From assembly GCF_010111755.1 (NCBI RefSeq), contig NC_088951.1, forward strand, positions 434,001 to 498,000: DNA of 64,000 bases. Reading direction: 5' to 3'. Positions 47,886-60,600 of the stretch are shown here, one piece after another. The position numbers and the translations under genes were made by a program. This stretch comes from Nakaseomyces glabratus. Its lineage: Eukaryota; Ascomycota; Saccharomycetes; Saccharomycetales; Saccharomycetaceae. Positions within the stretch are counted from its first letter, which is position 1, and each line of letters opens with the position of its first letter. The notes beneath the pieces are model-generated. The model was not told the origin of the DNA. It was given only the letters and a program-made list of their open reading frames with translations, and made no database searches.

Positions 47886-49688
47886 ATGTCGGTATTATCT
47901 GATAGCGATACTGAAGCTGAAGTGGTTTCGAGAAACCTATGTGGTGTAGTGGATATTGGGTCCAATGGTATCAGATTCAGTATCTCTTCGAAGGCTCAAC
48001 ACCATGCCAGAATAATGCCATGCGTCTTCAAGGACAGACTGGGAATTTCACTATATGAAATACAGTATGAATCAGACACAGGTAAACAGATACCCATCCC
48101 GGACGATATCATAGATGAAATCGTATCTGCCATGAAAAGATTCAAACTTATATGCGAGGACTTCGGTGTCCCCCAATCTGGTGTACGTGTGATCGCCACT
48201 GAGGCCACTAGGTTGGCTTTGAACTGTGACCAATTCATAGACGCTATAGAATCGAGTACAGGCTGGGATGTCGAGTTGCTGTCAAGAGAAGAAGAGGAAA
48301 AAATCGATGTATATGGTGTGGTGTCATCCTTTTATTTTGTTAATGGGCTTTACCTGGACCTTGGTGGTGGAACTGTCAATTTATCGTGGTTGCAAACGGT
48401 TGACGGCGAAATCAAACGCTCCTCAACGTCTGTAGCATTGCCATATGGGGCCAGTGCCTTAACCAGGAGGAGCAATACTGAAGATAGAAGAGCATTGTTT
48501 CTGGAAATCAAAGAAGCTTTTAGAAAAGCAGTTGACGAAATCCAAATTCCAAACGATATGATACAAGAAGCTAAAAGAACTGGCGGTTTTACACTAATGG
48601 CCAGAGGTGGTGGCCTAAGGGGCATGGGCCATTTACTAATTTCTCAGAACCCTGACTACCCAGTTCAAACAATTATCAATGGTTATTCTTGCTCATATGA
48701 CGAATTCGATGCCCTGACAGATTATCTATTTCTAAAGAAGAGATTACCAAGCAACAACAAAATATTCAAAGTCTCTGAGAAACGTCGATCACAGTTACCT
48801 GCCGTTGCACTATTAATGAGCGCTGTATTTGATGTATTGCCTAGAATAACAACTATATATTTCAGTGAAGGTGGTGTTAGAGAAGGTACATTATATTCTA
48901 TTTTGCCAAGAGAAATTAGGGCACAGGATCCTCTTTTGATTTCTACGAGACCTTACGCTCCTCTTTTGGCAGATAAATACCTTCAGTTGTTACAGACCGC
49001 TCTACCAGAACATCAGATACCTGAGATTGTTTATCAAAGAGTGGCGCCGGCGCTTTGTAACCTAGCATTTATACATGCATCCTACCCTAAAGAACTTCAA
49101 CCAACTGCTGCCTTACATGTAGCAACTAGAGGTATAATTGCAGGTTGCCATGGCCTATCACACAGAATACGAGCACTTATAGGGATAGCACTATGTAACA
49201 GATGGGGAGGTAATATACCGGAACCTGAAGAAAAGTATATGAAGGCCTTAGAGGATGTGGTATTGAACGACCATAACAAAATAGAGGCTAGAAGAGCTGT
49301 GTGGTGGACGAAATATGTTGGCACAATTATGTATGTCATCTGTGGTGTACACCCAGGTGGTAACATCCGTGACAATGTTTTCAATTTTGCTGTGCTCAAG
49401 AAGAGGCCTCAACAAGGGCAAACTACAGAACAATCATCATCACACTTGAAGAGATCCAACAGCAGGACGATCGATGAGACTTTAGAGAATCAGATGGAAT
49501 CATTGTCAATTCAATCTGGGGGTAATGCCAATAGGGAATTTGAAGTAGTGGTTAGGATAAGTAAAGATGATTTGAAGACGAGTGCCTCTGTACGCTCAAG
49601 AATTATAACTTTACAGAAGAAGATACGAAAACTATCAAGAGGAAGTCCAGAAAAAGTACGGATATCTGTACAATTCTCAGATAATTAA
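47886..49688 (+). CDS. RTG2: Rtg2, mitochondrial retrograde-signalling sensor
   Basis: The 600-residue protein (S. cerevisiae 588) binds the inhibitor Mks1 and so releases Rtg1/Rtg3 to activate citrate-cycle genes when mitochondria fail; it also belongs to the SLIK complex. It has the Ppx/GppA phosphatase fold of the actin/HSP70 superfamily: GVVDIGSNGIRFSIS (phosphate 1), ELLSREEEEKIDVYGVVSSF, and LYLDLGGGTVNLSWLQ (phosphate 2), then VALLMSAVFDVLPRITTIYFSEGGVREGTLY. In S. cerevisiae it is YGL252C, beside HXK2; here RPN12 lies between. Confidence 0.95.
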   Translation: MSVLSDSDTEAEVVSRNLCGVVDIGSNGIRFSISSKAQHHARIMPCVFKDRLGISLYEIQYESDTGKQIPIPDDIIDEIVSAMKRFKLICEDFGVPQSGVRVIATEATRLALNCDQFIDAIESSTGWDVELLSREEEEKIDVYGVVSSFYFVNGLYLDLGGGTVNLSWLQTVDGEIKRSSTSVALPYGASALTRRSNTEDRRALFLEIKEAFRKAVDEIQIPNDMIQEAKRTGGFTLMARGGGLRGMGHLLISQNPDYPVQTIINGYSCSYDEFDALTDYLFLKKRLPSNNKIFKVSEKRRSQLPAVALLMSAVFDVLPRITTIYFSEGGVREGTLYSILPREIRAQDPLLISTRPYAPLLADKYLQLLQTALPEHQIPEIVYQRVAPALCNLAFIHASYPKELQPTAALHVATRGIIAGCHGLSHRIRALIGIALCNRWGGNIPEPEEKYMKALEDVVLNDHNKIEARRAVWWTKYVGTIMYVICGVHPGGNIRDNVFNFAVLKKRPQQGQTTEQSSSHLKRSNSRTIDETLENQMESLSIQSGGNANREFEVVVRISKDDLKTSASVRSRIITLQKKIRKLSRGSPEKVRISVQFSDN

Positions 49689-50302
49689 GCTATAGAGTAA
49701 TAAATAATAACAATTTAGCTGTGTAATGATTTGTTTCTTATAATTAAAGCACCAATCCTGTTTCTAACTGTTAAGAATTAAGCGGACGTAGATTTTACTA
49801 AAGTAATGAATATTCTCAAGAACTTGATCAATTGCACAACATAATATAAACTAGATTTAGCTTAACAGTGGAAAGTAAGTGCATTGTGGAATAACTGTTA
49901 GCAAATATACCAAAGTAATTTTTTATTTGTTTAGAACTTTGCTGGAGAGGCCTATATGCCAGGTATAGAATATAACACACCACGAATCCATAATTTCAGG
50001 GCGAAGACTGAAGGTCCAAGGGAAAATTAGCTCACCCATTAACCCGTTTGCCACCAAATAAGTACTGTGTATACCATAATAAAAACAGCAAGTTGACCTC
50101 CATCTATTAACTTATAACAACTGGCTAGCTTTGTATAGTATTATTATCGTTGGAACACTAAAAGGTTTTACAAGACTACTAAATATTGTCTCTTTTTTGC
50201 ATAATTGCGCATATAGGAATCAAGAGATAATAGAATCAAACAAATACCATTGAATATTACGACAAAGAAGTACAAATATAATTGAGATAACAACTTTGAA
50301 GG
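49689..50302. other. RTG2 / RPN12 intergenic region
   Basis: RPN12 promoter region with one PACE element (separate entry). No other gene. Confidence 0.5.
50047..50055 (-). promoter_or_regulatory. PACE (Rpn4) element upstream of RPN12
   Basis: TTTGCCACC is the reverse complement of the perfect Rpn4 site GGTGGCAAA, about 250 bp before the RPN12 ATG. Confidence 0.75.
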
Positions 50303-51100
50303 ATGGCACCTACACTCACAGATCTGGTTGCAAAAATTAATCAATCATATAACTCAAAGGACTTCAGTACTTGTAAGAAACTGCTTCCTGCCGTTAAAAT
50401 TGAATTGATTAAAAACAATATACTCATTCCTGATGTCAATAATACAAATGAACAATACTTGCAAGATATCCTATTCACAAGGAAGATTTTCGAAATTGGA
50501 GCCTTGGTGAGCATTTACACGTTGGATTTTGAGCAATTCTATAGTTACTTTGCCCAATTGAGAACCTTCTATTTCTCGAAGAATGAAAAACTATCCCAAT
50601 CGGAAGATAAATCAAAGATTATTAGCCTTTATCTCCTGACATTGCTTTCAGAAGGTGACGTAACCAAATTCCACAGTGAATTAGAGTATTTCGATAAACA
50701 CATTCAAAACATTGAAGAAGACCAATTGCTTTCTTACCCAATCAAGGTCGACAGATGGTTAATGGAAGGTTCATACCAAAAAGCTTGGGGTTTATTAGAA
50801 GCGGGGTCCAAGGTTCCTGAGTTTGACGTTTTCACAAAAACACTAATGAATGCTATCAGAGACGAAATTGCGAGAAACACTGAATTGGCCTACAAAAATC
50901 TTCCTTTAACAAGCATAAAGGCACTGCTGTTTATAAATAATGAGAAGGAAACAGAACTGTTTGCCAAAGAAAGAGGTTGGAAAATCAGTCGAGGCACTAT
51001 CTATTTCCATGAAGAAAATGCCAATGAATTAGATGAAGAAAAACTTGATATAGTTGACAAAGCCTTGGACTATGCTATAAATATTGAAAGTATTGTATAG
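50303..51100 (+). CDS. RPN12: Rpn12, 19S regulatory particle lid subunit
   Basis: A 265-residue lid component of the 26S proteasome (S. cerevisiae 274); its incorporation completes lid assembly. It consists of TPR-like helices (LTDLVAKINQSYNSKDFSTCKKLL, RKIFEIGALVSIYTLDFEQFYSYFAQLRTFYF, LLTLLSEGDVTKFHSELEYF) followed by a PCI module with IRDEIARNTELAYKNLPLTSIKALLFINNEKE and RGWKISRGTIYFHEE. Confidence 0.95.
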   Translation: MAPTLTDLVAKINQSYNSKDFSTCKKLLPAVKIELIKNNILIPDVNNTNEQYLQDILFTRKIFEIGALVSIYTLDFEQFYSYFAQLRTFYFSKNEKLSQSEDKSKIISLYLLTLLSEGDVTKFHSELEYFDKHIQNIEEDQLLSYPIKVDRWLMEGSYQKAWGLLEAGSKVPEFDVFTKTLMNAIRDEIARNTELAYKNLPLTSIKALLFINNEKETELFAKERGWKISRGTIYFHEENANELDEEKLDIVDKALDYAINIESIV

Positions 51101-51438
51101 CACTACACGTATTTAAATAGCACACTCCTACCACACTAAGAGTTCAAAAATAGGGATCCACATCATTACATTGAGCGAATCACTCGCTGAACAAATATTC
51201 AGAAACACAGCTGCCATTATGTAATCAATAACTAAGTTTAGTTTATTTTTTACTCAAATAAAGTTATGACTACAAGTCTAAAATTTGGAATTTAAAAAGT
51301 CTCATATTTATATGTATAGTTCATTTATCTACTAATAGTATCATTTAGATATATAAAACATGATATAATGTCATCAAAAATAACATAGTGCCGAAGACAC
51401 TTTTAATCATTATCATTACAACGTTATTTTCGCTTCAC
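51101..51438. other. Convergent 3' region RPN12 / HXK2
   Basis: AT-rich 3'UTR sequence. No gene is seen. Confidence 0.6.
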
Positions 51439-52899
51439 TTAAGCACCCAAGACACCCAAGGACTTACCCTCAGCAATTCTCTTTTCAGCCAAAGCAGCAA
51501 TGATGGCGGCACCAGCACCAGAACCATCTTCAGCATCAACAATGACAATTGGACAATCCTTTGGATCTTTATGTTCCCAACCGTAAATATCAGCCAAACC
51601 TTGAGCAGCCTTCTCCTTGAAGCCTGGGTACATCTTGAAAACGGAACCATCGGCAGCAATGTGAGCGGTTTCGTAACCTCTCTTTTGACAGATGGCAGCA
51701 ATACCACAGACAGACAATCTAGCAGATCTAGTACCAATCAATTCACACAGACGTCTAATCAACTTACGTTCTTGGACTGTGGTTTGAATACCCAGGTTCT
51801 TTTGTAGAAGTTCGTCAGTGTCTTCCAAGTTTTCAAATGGATCGTCTTCAATCTTGGATGGGTAAGAAGTATCCATTACGTATGGCTTCTTCAACTTAGA
51901 AATGTCTTGACCCTTCAAAATCAAACCTTGATCGTATAGGTCCAACAGAGCTAGACGCAACATTTCACCCAAGTAATAACCTGAAGACATCTTTTCAAAG
52001 GCTTGTTGGCCTGGTCTTGGAGATTCTTCATCAATGATCAAGTCATACTTGTTTCTTGGCAAAACAACGTGTTCGTTATCGAAAGAACCATATTCACAGT
52101 TGATAGCCATTGGTGAATCATTTGGAATATCATCAGCCAACTTACCTTCCAACTTTGGAATATCAGAAACAACATCGTAGTAAGCACCATTGACACCAGT
52201 ACCGAAGATAACACCCATTTTAGTTTCACCATCAGTGTACAATGATGCAACTAAGGTACCAGTAGTATCGTTAATCAAGGCAACGATGTCGATTGGCAAG
52301 TTTCTCTTTTCGATTTGCTTTTGTAGCATTGGAACGACGTCATGACCTTCGACGTTTGGAATATCGAAACCCTTAGTCCATCTTTGTAGAACACCTTGGT
52401 TAATTCTATCTTGAGAAGCTGGGTAAGAGAAGGTGAAACCCAAAGGTAGCTTACCCTTGACACCTTCTGGGAATTGATCTTCCAAGAATGCTTGTAGAGA
52501 ATCAGCAATGAAACTCCATAGTTCTTCATGATTCTTAGTTGTTCTCATAGCTTCTGGTAGCTTGTACTTAGACTGAGTAGTGTCAAAAGTACGGTCACCA
52601 CCCAACTTAACCAAAACAACTCTCAAGTTGGTTCCACCCAAGTCAATGGCCAAGTAGTCACCCTTTTCCTTACCAGATGGGTATTCCATAACCCAACCTG
52701 GAATCATAGGAATGTTACCACCCTTTTTAGACAAACCCTTGTCAAGTTCTGTAATGAAGTGCTTTGTAACCTTTCTCAAAGTTTCACCATCAACAGTGTA
52801 CATTTCTTCAAAGACCTTGATTTGATCTAGAAGTTGTTGTGGCATGTCCACCATGGAACCCTTTCTCGTTGGTGGCTTCTTTGGACCTAGATGAACCAT
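51439..52899 (-). CDS. HXK2: Hexokinase (Hxk2/Hxk1 type)
   Basis: The 486-residue enzyme phosphorylates glucose and fructose at carbon 6. S. cerevisiae Hxk2 also works with Mig1 in glucose repression. The N terminus MVHLGPKKPPTRKGSMVDMP carries the RKGS phosphorylation site that controls dimerisation and nuclear shuttling. Active-site motifs are YLAIDLGGTNLRVVLVKLGG, LGFTFSYPASQ, IVALINDTTGTLVASLYTD (catalytic Asp), IFGTGVNGAYYD, and VDAEDGSGAGAAIIAALAEKR. Codon use is strongly optimal (highly expressed). HXK1 and HXK2 are duplicates at the ends of chromosomes VI and VII; here there is one copy, with neighbours from both regions. Confidence 0.95.
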   Translation of the reverse strand: MVHLGPKKPPTRKGSMVDMPQQLLDQIKVFEEMYTVDGETLRKVTKHFITELDKGLSKKGGNIPMIPGWVMEYPSGKEKGDYLAIDLGGTNLRVVLVKLGGDRTFDTTQSKYKLPEAMRTTKNHEELWSFIADSLQAFLEDQFPEGVKGKLPLGFTFSYPASQDRINQGVLQRWTKGFDIPNVEGHDVVPMLQKQIEKRNLPIDIVALINDTTGTLVASLYTDGETKMGVIFGTGVNGAYYDVVSDIPKLEGKLADDIPNDSPMAINCEYGSFDNEHVVLPRNKYDLIIDEESPRPGQQAFEKMSSGYYLGEMLRLALLDLYDQGLILKGQDISKLKKPYVMDTSYPSKIEDDPFENLEDTDELLQKNLGIQTTVQERKLIRRLCELIGTRSARLSVCGIAAICQKRGYETAHIAADGSVFKMYPGFKEKAAQGLADIYGWEHKDPKDCPIVIVDAEDGSGAGAAIIAALAEKRIAEGKSLGVLGA

Positions 52900-54650
52900 T
52901 ATGATAATTTATTAAATAGAGTTTTTTTGTCAGTTAATAGAAATTAGAACAAAAGAATAGAAATGGAATAGTATCTATGACTTTTGTTTGTCTTTGCTAT
53001 GTTTGATGTTCTGAAATTTAAAAATTATGAGAAATTAGGAAACGGTAAGAGAGTAACAATGAAAAAAAAAATAAAACTGGAAAATTTATCCTCCTTATAT
53101 ACATTTTTATTTCTGACAAGAGTTAGAGAATATCTTGTAAAGAGTTCAATTAATTTCTTTTTGCCATACGTTCTTTTGCTAGGATCAGTGAGAACAAAGT
53201 GCCCCTCTTTCTTACACACTCTCAATTGACATCTCAATCTATCCCATTTTGCGTATTACTAAATAACCATTGTAGAAAGGGTGTACTTAGTCGTCCCTCC
53301 CCCAGGATTATTTTTAACATAAAATGGGAAAAGTGGATTCCACCCCTCGCCTCTGCTTGTTCATCATCCCTTGTTTTCTTTCGAGGATTCCATAGAGAAT
53401 AAGTATTAGTCGTACAATCCTGACATTTTCTTTTTTTATTCTTGCGATTATTCTTTACAACTGCTACAACTAATCTGTACAGAGTAAGAAAAAACCAGAC
53501 AACTAGAGCAACTGGAAAAACTGGAAAAACTGGAATAACTGCAAGAGGGATTTTTGTGCAAATAAGAACACCATGATAAGTTTACAATTTGTTGGATATA
53601 CCCGGCTCATTATCCCCCCTGTTGTTGTATCTGTTGCTGTTGTTGTTTTGGTTTAGATTTAACTGTTCGTGTCTGTAAGCTGAAAGGAAACTGTCCTCTA
53701 CTATGGTAATGTAATCACAAGGATTGAAGGAGGGGGTATGAATAAAGTTCAGATACACAGGTAAATATTCCCCCTTGCCCCACCCCCCCGGTTTGTAAAT
53801 ATGTGTGCTGCTTTTGTCCTACATTTGACCCCTTCCCCCCCACGTATATTTTTTTCACTTCTGATTTTAAAGAGAATAAGGTCCCAAGTTGACACTCTAT
53901 ATTACTAGTATTTCTCAAAATATACCCTGCAATTTAGCACTCCTTCGCTTCTTCTACTCAATCGTAATTGCGTGTTGTTTTTCAATTGCTCCCTCGAGAA
54001 CAATCGGTGGGACTCTTCGTTGTGCCAACTCGCCGACTCCCCCCGCCAACATTTCTCCTTTGTTCCCATCTTCCCTCCCTACTTTCAACAGAATATTCCG
54101 TACCTATGAAAATGACGCAAAGATTGTCTTTTTTCTTCTTAAAAATTTCTTTTTTGGGCTATTTTTTTATGTGACCCCACCATATTTGACCCCTTTTCCA
54201 TGACCCACTATTGCCTCCTGATATTTCTGTGCGTTCTGCTTTTTGTTCTGTGCCCCTCGTTTTTTTTATTTTGTTTTCGTTCTTGTTTTTCGTTTGTTTG
54301 TTTTTTTTGAACTTTTTATCAGTGGTCTTGTTTTCTTCAAACTTCCATCAGTTTTCCTTCCAGACTGTCTTGCTTTTTTGGATTACTAACTGGTACTGTT
54401 TCTTGTTTTGGCAGTTAAACACTTTTTTGGTGCCCTTTCTATATCTCACTCCTCCCCAAACTAGTACTGACCTTGGGTTGGACTCAGCACTCGCTTCCGT
54501 TATCTACTTATTGTCGCATGTGAGTTCCTTGTTTGGGATCATTTTCATTTTGTTATTTGAAAGGGCACTTATTCAAAAACGGATGTTATATTTCAATTTT
54601 TTTTTTATTTTTTTTGCAAGCTCAAGGATATATTGAGCTGGATAGGGGGA
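52900..54650. other. Long hexokinase upstream region
   Basis: Strikingly pyrimidine-rich on the plus strand (A/G-rich toward HXK2), with T-runs and C-runs (for example about 53784-53791 and 53835-53842). A 10-bp CTGGAAAAA repeat lies near 53513-53541. The 141-codon Phe-rich frame at 54211-54636 reflects T-rich sequence and has no ATG start. CCCC(A/T)-type runs could be Mig1 or stress sites, but this is not decidable by eye. Confidence 0.5.
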
Positions 54651-57600
54651 AGGTCGTTGCGTAACTGCTATGATAGTGCTTTGAGAAGGTGACAATCGCA
54701 TTCAAGATCACCACCAATTACTTTATGTGAATGATTTGCCAGACAGCGTTAACCTAAGTAGGAATATTACCAGCATGCACGATACCTCTAGTGGAGCTTA
54801 GTTCGAAGATTAGAAAGTGTTGGAAGAATATTATGAAATGTAGAAATGTAACATATAATACTGCTACCCATTTTCCCGCTTCAATTATTATTATCAGAAA
54901 TTGCTACTATTCTTCTTTCATTACATATCAAAGACCAAAAAGCTGGCCTGTCTTCCAAATTCCAGTTTCAATATTTGGGGTAAGGGTTAAAAACATGTTA
55001 CTGGCTAGAGAAATAAAATAAGATAACTATTCTATATGTGTTGTGTTGTTTCTTTTGCCTTAGAAAAATAACCTGATTACAAAGATGCTCAAAGTATGAG
55101 GTTTGAATCACAGATGTAAAAATTATAATTACGTTGCCACTAGATGTATCATAGGACCACCGGTGAAAGATTTTCATCCTAATGTTTAATTAATCGTTCT
55201 TTCATTTCTAGCACATCACAGTTCGGATGGATTTTTGGGCCGCTACTGCTATCTACTAGCTTAAATTTACAAGACAAATAACAAGTTTGATCCATCCCGA
55301 TTCTAAATAAGCACAGTAAAAGCTATTCCAGATGCTAGGCCCATTCAATTATTAGCCAACTCAATACATAGAGCTGTATTTTCGAGCTCTTTGTATTGAT
55401 ATTCTACTCATTCATTTAAAATTTACTCTCCACAACCCACTAAGAAGGTTTGATAGATGAAGAAAAGTTAGGATGCCACCAAACTAGGTTTATTAAAGAC
55501 ATTATTAATGCAAATGATAGACTTTTATTCCAAAATCATCTGGATCGTGCATCCTGAGGAATATTATTGAACATCATATTGCTCTTTTAACAAGATAAGC
55601 TAATTTATTAGAAACAAAGAGACCAAATTATTCAGTTCGATCAACTTGATAAGATAGAAACGGTAATGTATACCGGCTTAATTGTCAGCAATGAAATGTG
55701 TACCAATACTAATGCTAGTTTTACTGCTTTAAATTTCAAACAGTATATTTGATTTCATTGTGGCTACTGAAATGCTCTTATCTTTTGTCAACTATGAATT
55801 ATCACACAATGTTATCGCTTAAAATAGCTGATATTTTGCCAATCTGTATTGCCAGTGCTAAAACTATTTCAATATCAAATGTGGCTTAGACTACTGAACT
55901 CGAATTAGTTTTATTGTTTGTTTCACAGAAGATGTAAGTGAGAGTATCTTTAAACTTTCCATTGCATTTAAGACTGATACCTTTTTCGTTTAGTAATTTC
56001 AACTTTATTGTTTCATGACATATAACTAACAATTAGGACGTTCCACTATTTTTTATCAGTCACTCTTCTTGATGTGTTGGAAATAATATACATTCCAAAA
56101 ATAGCTGATAGAATAAGAGCCGATATTCACAGTAGTTCAATTATTGAGTATTGATAGGGTATCTCGATATTAGAAGCATGGCTATTGTCCGCTACACGAG
56201 AGACAAGTAATAATTCACGGATAGTAACCTAAATGCTTGTCCTATATCTAGATACTACCAATTGATATGCTTATGGAAAAACAACTATCACCTTACTCCA
56301 AACTTACGTCGGTATTGTGAACGTCTTGAAATACTTAATGATAATTTTTACAACTTGTTGTCACCGATTAAAGGTTTCTCAAAAAAAGTCCCAGCACTTA
56401 TGAAATGAAACTGTTATTTGCGCAAGGTTTAGCATTAACTGTCTAAACATCCACAAAGTGATGAAAGAGAAGACATCTGTTTTTGGTAGTGAGGAGATAC
56501 CATTTTATCAAAGATACTTCATAGATATTCAAATTAAAAGTGATCTTTTACTGATTAACTAGTTAACTTTTAGTACAGCTTTCTCGTTCGAACTATTCCT
56601 AAATTACAATGACTCAAAATTATCTACTTATTATGATGATAAGCACTTGATTACCGTTTAAATATCGACTAAGGAAGCCTCAATAAATATTAGTCAATAA
56701 ATGACAGAATTATAGCACTAAAATCAAAGAAAATCCTAGAGGGACAAGTTAAGTTTATGAGCTCTCTTTGGAATCCAGGTTAAGGTAAAGACAATATAAA
56801 AGTTTGGCGGTCTAGCAGGAAATGCCATTCATGAGTTGTTTCCCTCGCATACAGAAGATCATATGAAAAAAAAATTTGCGCTCTACTTGAGTCATATCGA
56901 GAAGGATGTACCGGGATGCCTAAAATTTCTGCAGCGTTCCTCCATGACTCAATCCGAAGTTCTGCATCTTAACAATATGGCAAATATATATGTTCTGAAG
57001 CCCAAATCGCTGCGTGTCTAGTTTTCAATACTATAACACTCTCGACGGGGACAGGCGTACTATCTTGAAACTTTCATCACTGATACAAGCAATGTTTATT
57101 AGAGCATAAAATCACCAATTGTGCCATATCAACTGTCTGTTAGTGCGAACCAACAGTGAAAATTTTGGAATCACTGTAATTCCAACGTGGGGCGAGAACT
57201 AGAGATATAGAAGAAATGAATGATAAGCCTTATATAATGTGATATGATATTGTTCAACCAAGTGATTTTGAAACACCGCGAATGATTAGGCGCTGATAAA
57301 TTAATATTTTTTGAACCTGAAAAGCCTTCAATAAATGATCTGCAGTGTACGTAACACTCCTTGCTAAGACGTAAACAGAATGCCATTATTCTGCTTCTAT
57401 CAAAATAAAAAGTCATAATAACAACATTCGAACATGTCTTATCAATCGATAGTGCATTATTTTTTCCGGTGTATTTTCTTCCTGACAAGTGTCGGCCTGG
57501 CAATCTATTGCAATTATTCAAATTTTGAGATTATTATCAGGATTGGAATAGGCATAAATACAATTAAGAACCAAAAATGTCCCTCATATTAACATATAAT

Positions 57601-60600
57601 TGGTGTACCATCACGATCATATTGTTTATTCAAAGTGTTTACAGAAATGCCCCTTAACGTCTCAATTATTCACCTTATTATTCTCGAGTTACACTACCAG
57701 AATGGCACTAGATGTGTTAGATCTGTTGATCGAAAAACAAAGGAATAGCTTGGAACAATCAATGTGTTTGAATATATCTGATCATGTATATGTTTTAACA
57801 AAACCATTGTTAATATTCTGAAGAAAGTACAACAACGATAATATACGACCCATTCATCACGAAATGCAGGTTTGGCTAGTAATCAAGGTAATAGTATATC
57901 AGTTTACAATAGGTATGCTCATTAGCTTGAAATACAAAAAGGAATGACTTTTAAAATTTTGCTATAAAAAAAAACAACCAACAGAGATATATGTGTATTG
58001 GAATCGAAGAAAGTATTTCAATCCTTAATTTACAATATTATTGAGAGTATGAGATCTACAAATAATAAAATGTATTAGCTTCAATGATGCTAAAAATTAT
58101 TCTGAAAGTTGGTCTAAAGATCTGTGCAAAAATTGCTATTAAATATATGAACTGTACTACCCATATTCAAGTGCTTTGAATACGTGATACTGTATATATC
58201 ACATATGACAGTAGTACGATTGCGATGCCCTGATTAATTGACGAAAAAAACGCAGATGGTAGCACTTTTACAATATGGTTCCATTCTATAGAAACCATAG
58301 CTATACTGGCCATATGACGATAATACATGAAAAATGTTAAAAAACCAGGTTTAAAAGTTAGTGTGATAGTGTAAGTATATACGTTATTTTGTTGTCTAAA
58401 GGTGAAGATTAATGAGCTCCAATTAAAAGGATATTTACCATTTCTATCATGTAGTGGTAGCTTAATTGAGCCAAGGATCATCAAAGGGAATATAGCTCGT
58501 ATATGCTTAAGTAGCTCGAGAGCAGTAAACAATTTAATTACGTTAACAGAAAAAGGCAAATATGTATCCAGCTATAAGTCAAATATTTCAGGGTTGGTTG
58601 TATAATACCCAGAGAAATATCTTTTTAGCAATTGATCTTATCATGAGAACAACTTTCTTATGAAATTGAAATACCAGTTAAAGGACAGCTTTTAGAGTCA
58701 TTTAAGCACTGGCATATAGGAGACTCTTGAGTAAAGTAATAATATATGTAAAATAAACCGAGTTCAAAAAAAATTATGATGAAATTTCCTGGTAAGTGAA
58801 ATATATTTCCGTCTAATACCACCTTTTGGTATCAATAGCTTCATACATATAGGTAGTAAAGGTAGGAGAACAACACATCCTTCAACGTCATTTCGTCAAT
58901 CAACTGAATAAATTATAGTAAAGAATCTAAATAATAAAAACATCTGGTCAATAAAAAAGGGAGGATGATATTTCCATCCTGAAAAAGTTTTGTAACTTAC
59001 TGTATAGCTAGCATTAGAAAGCTCCAAAGTAGAAGAATGGATAATACTTTAGTAAAAATATGCCCAAATGCACAACAAAATAGAAGTTGAAAAGGGAACT
59101 TAAAAGGACAATTATCAAAAAAAGGCTTCGGTTTCCAGGATCTATTTTTAACTGTGTGTTGATGCATCTTAGTCACAATTTCAGTAGTCATCTAAAGTAT
59201 ACTAATAGAAAACATATTGCTTATATACTAGTGATACAAGCCGACAGATCTTTTAAAAAATTCAACAAAGAGGATTCAATTTTCAAATACTCTTAGAAAG
59301 TAATAATAAGATTTTGATATGTATGAAATTGACCTTCTTTTGCAAATTATTGTATATTTTTGTTGTTAATCAGATATTGATCTTTTAGGTAATTGTGTCC
59401 TCAACAAAATTTCGTTGATACTTTTTTATAAATCGTGATCAAATCCTCAAAATCTGTGAATCAGAGACACTGAATTCTTTTATCTTATCATGAATAAATT
59501 GAAAATTTATCATCACCCTGACAGGTGCTAGTGGGGACGGAAAGGGAAAGCCATTATGAATACTAACATTGATCATTTTTAAGCATGATATAACATCTAA
59601 TCACGTTCATACAAACGATATGGAACCATGGTCTGTATCATAATACAAATTATTCATGGATTTGTTACAGATATTGCAACAAATATTCTAGAATCTTTTT
59701 ATCACGATGGACTATTATATGAGAAGAACATTGTTCTTGGTGAAACCCACTTGAAACTTCCAGGTTACTTTGCTTCTCAGAGTTCTGTTCAGACAAAAAT
59801 ATGTACAACTCCAATACAAATATCATAATTGTGTGCCGTATTTCTTATCTTTCTTTTTATAAATAATGAAACTTTTACTACGTATAATTGCTCTTCCTCT
59901 TTCTCGCAGGGTTATGCATCTTGGTGGATCATGATAGTTCTTCAGCGAGATATTATTCTTTCAGTAGCATCAAAAATTTCACACTATTCGTCTGTTAATC
60001 CACTTAATTGATTATATTATTTCTGAAACTAAATTGAACTAGGTTGCTTTCATTTGACATGGATATCTAAAAAAAAAATTGTTAGCAAAGACTTAGCTAA
60101 TGTAAGTTTAGTATGGTAGTAAATTTTCTTTCTAGTTACTTCACAAGTATACACTATTATTCCATTTAATTATACAACAACTGCAAGTAGCCATTAAATA
60201 TTAGAAGATGGACAAAACATGAAGTAAATTGATATTCTTACTAAACATATGTATTTAAGGAGGATTTTTCATAACACTAATGTTCTTAGATTCTGAGAAC
60301 ACAAAGTTTGTCCAAAACTTGAAACAAAAATTAATAACATAAATATTAATAGGTCAACGTTCTAGGCATCGGGTTACTCAAGCTCAAGCAATCCAATACC
60401 TTCAATCACAGAGTTATTTACAAATTTGATTGCATAAAATATCAGTATAGCGAAATAGAAAGACTGGATGACTCATACTCTCATGAATAACTTAGCTTTT
60501 AGCTGTTTGCATGGAAAGTTAGCTAAGGCATAATTATTTAATAAATATCCTAGCAACTTGCTAGGCATTGATTTCAATACTTTTAAAGTTTCTTATCTTT

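Noticed and set aside
54211..54636. 141-codon Phe/Leu-rich plus-strand frame
   Set aside because: T-rich sequence makes artificial hydrophobic peptides; it starts with TTG.
58167..58559. 130-codon minus-strand frame in the subtelomeric desert
   Set aside because: Longest there, but begins with TTG, has no motif, and one such frame in 9 kb of AT-rich DNA is expected by chance.
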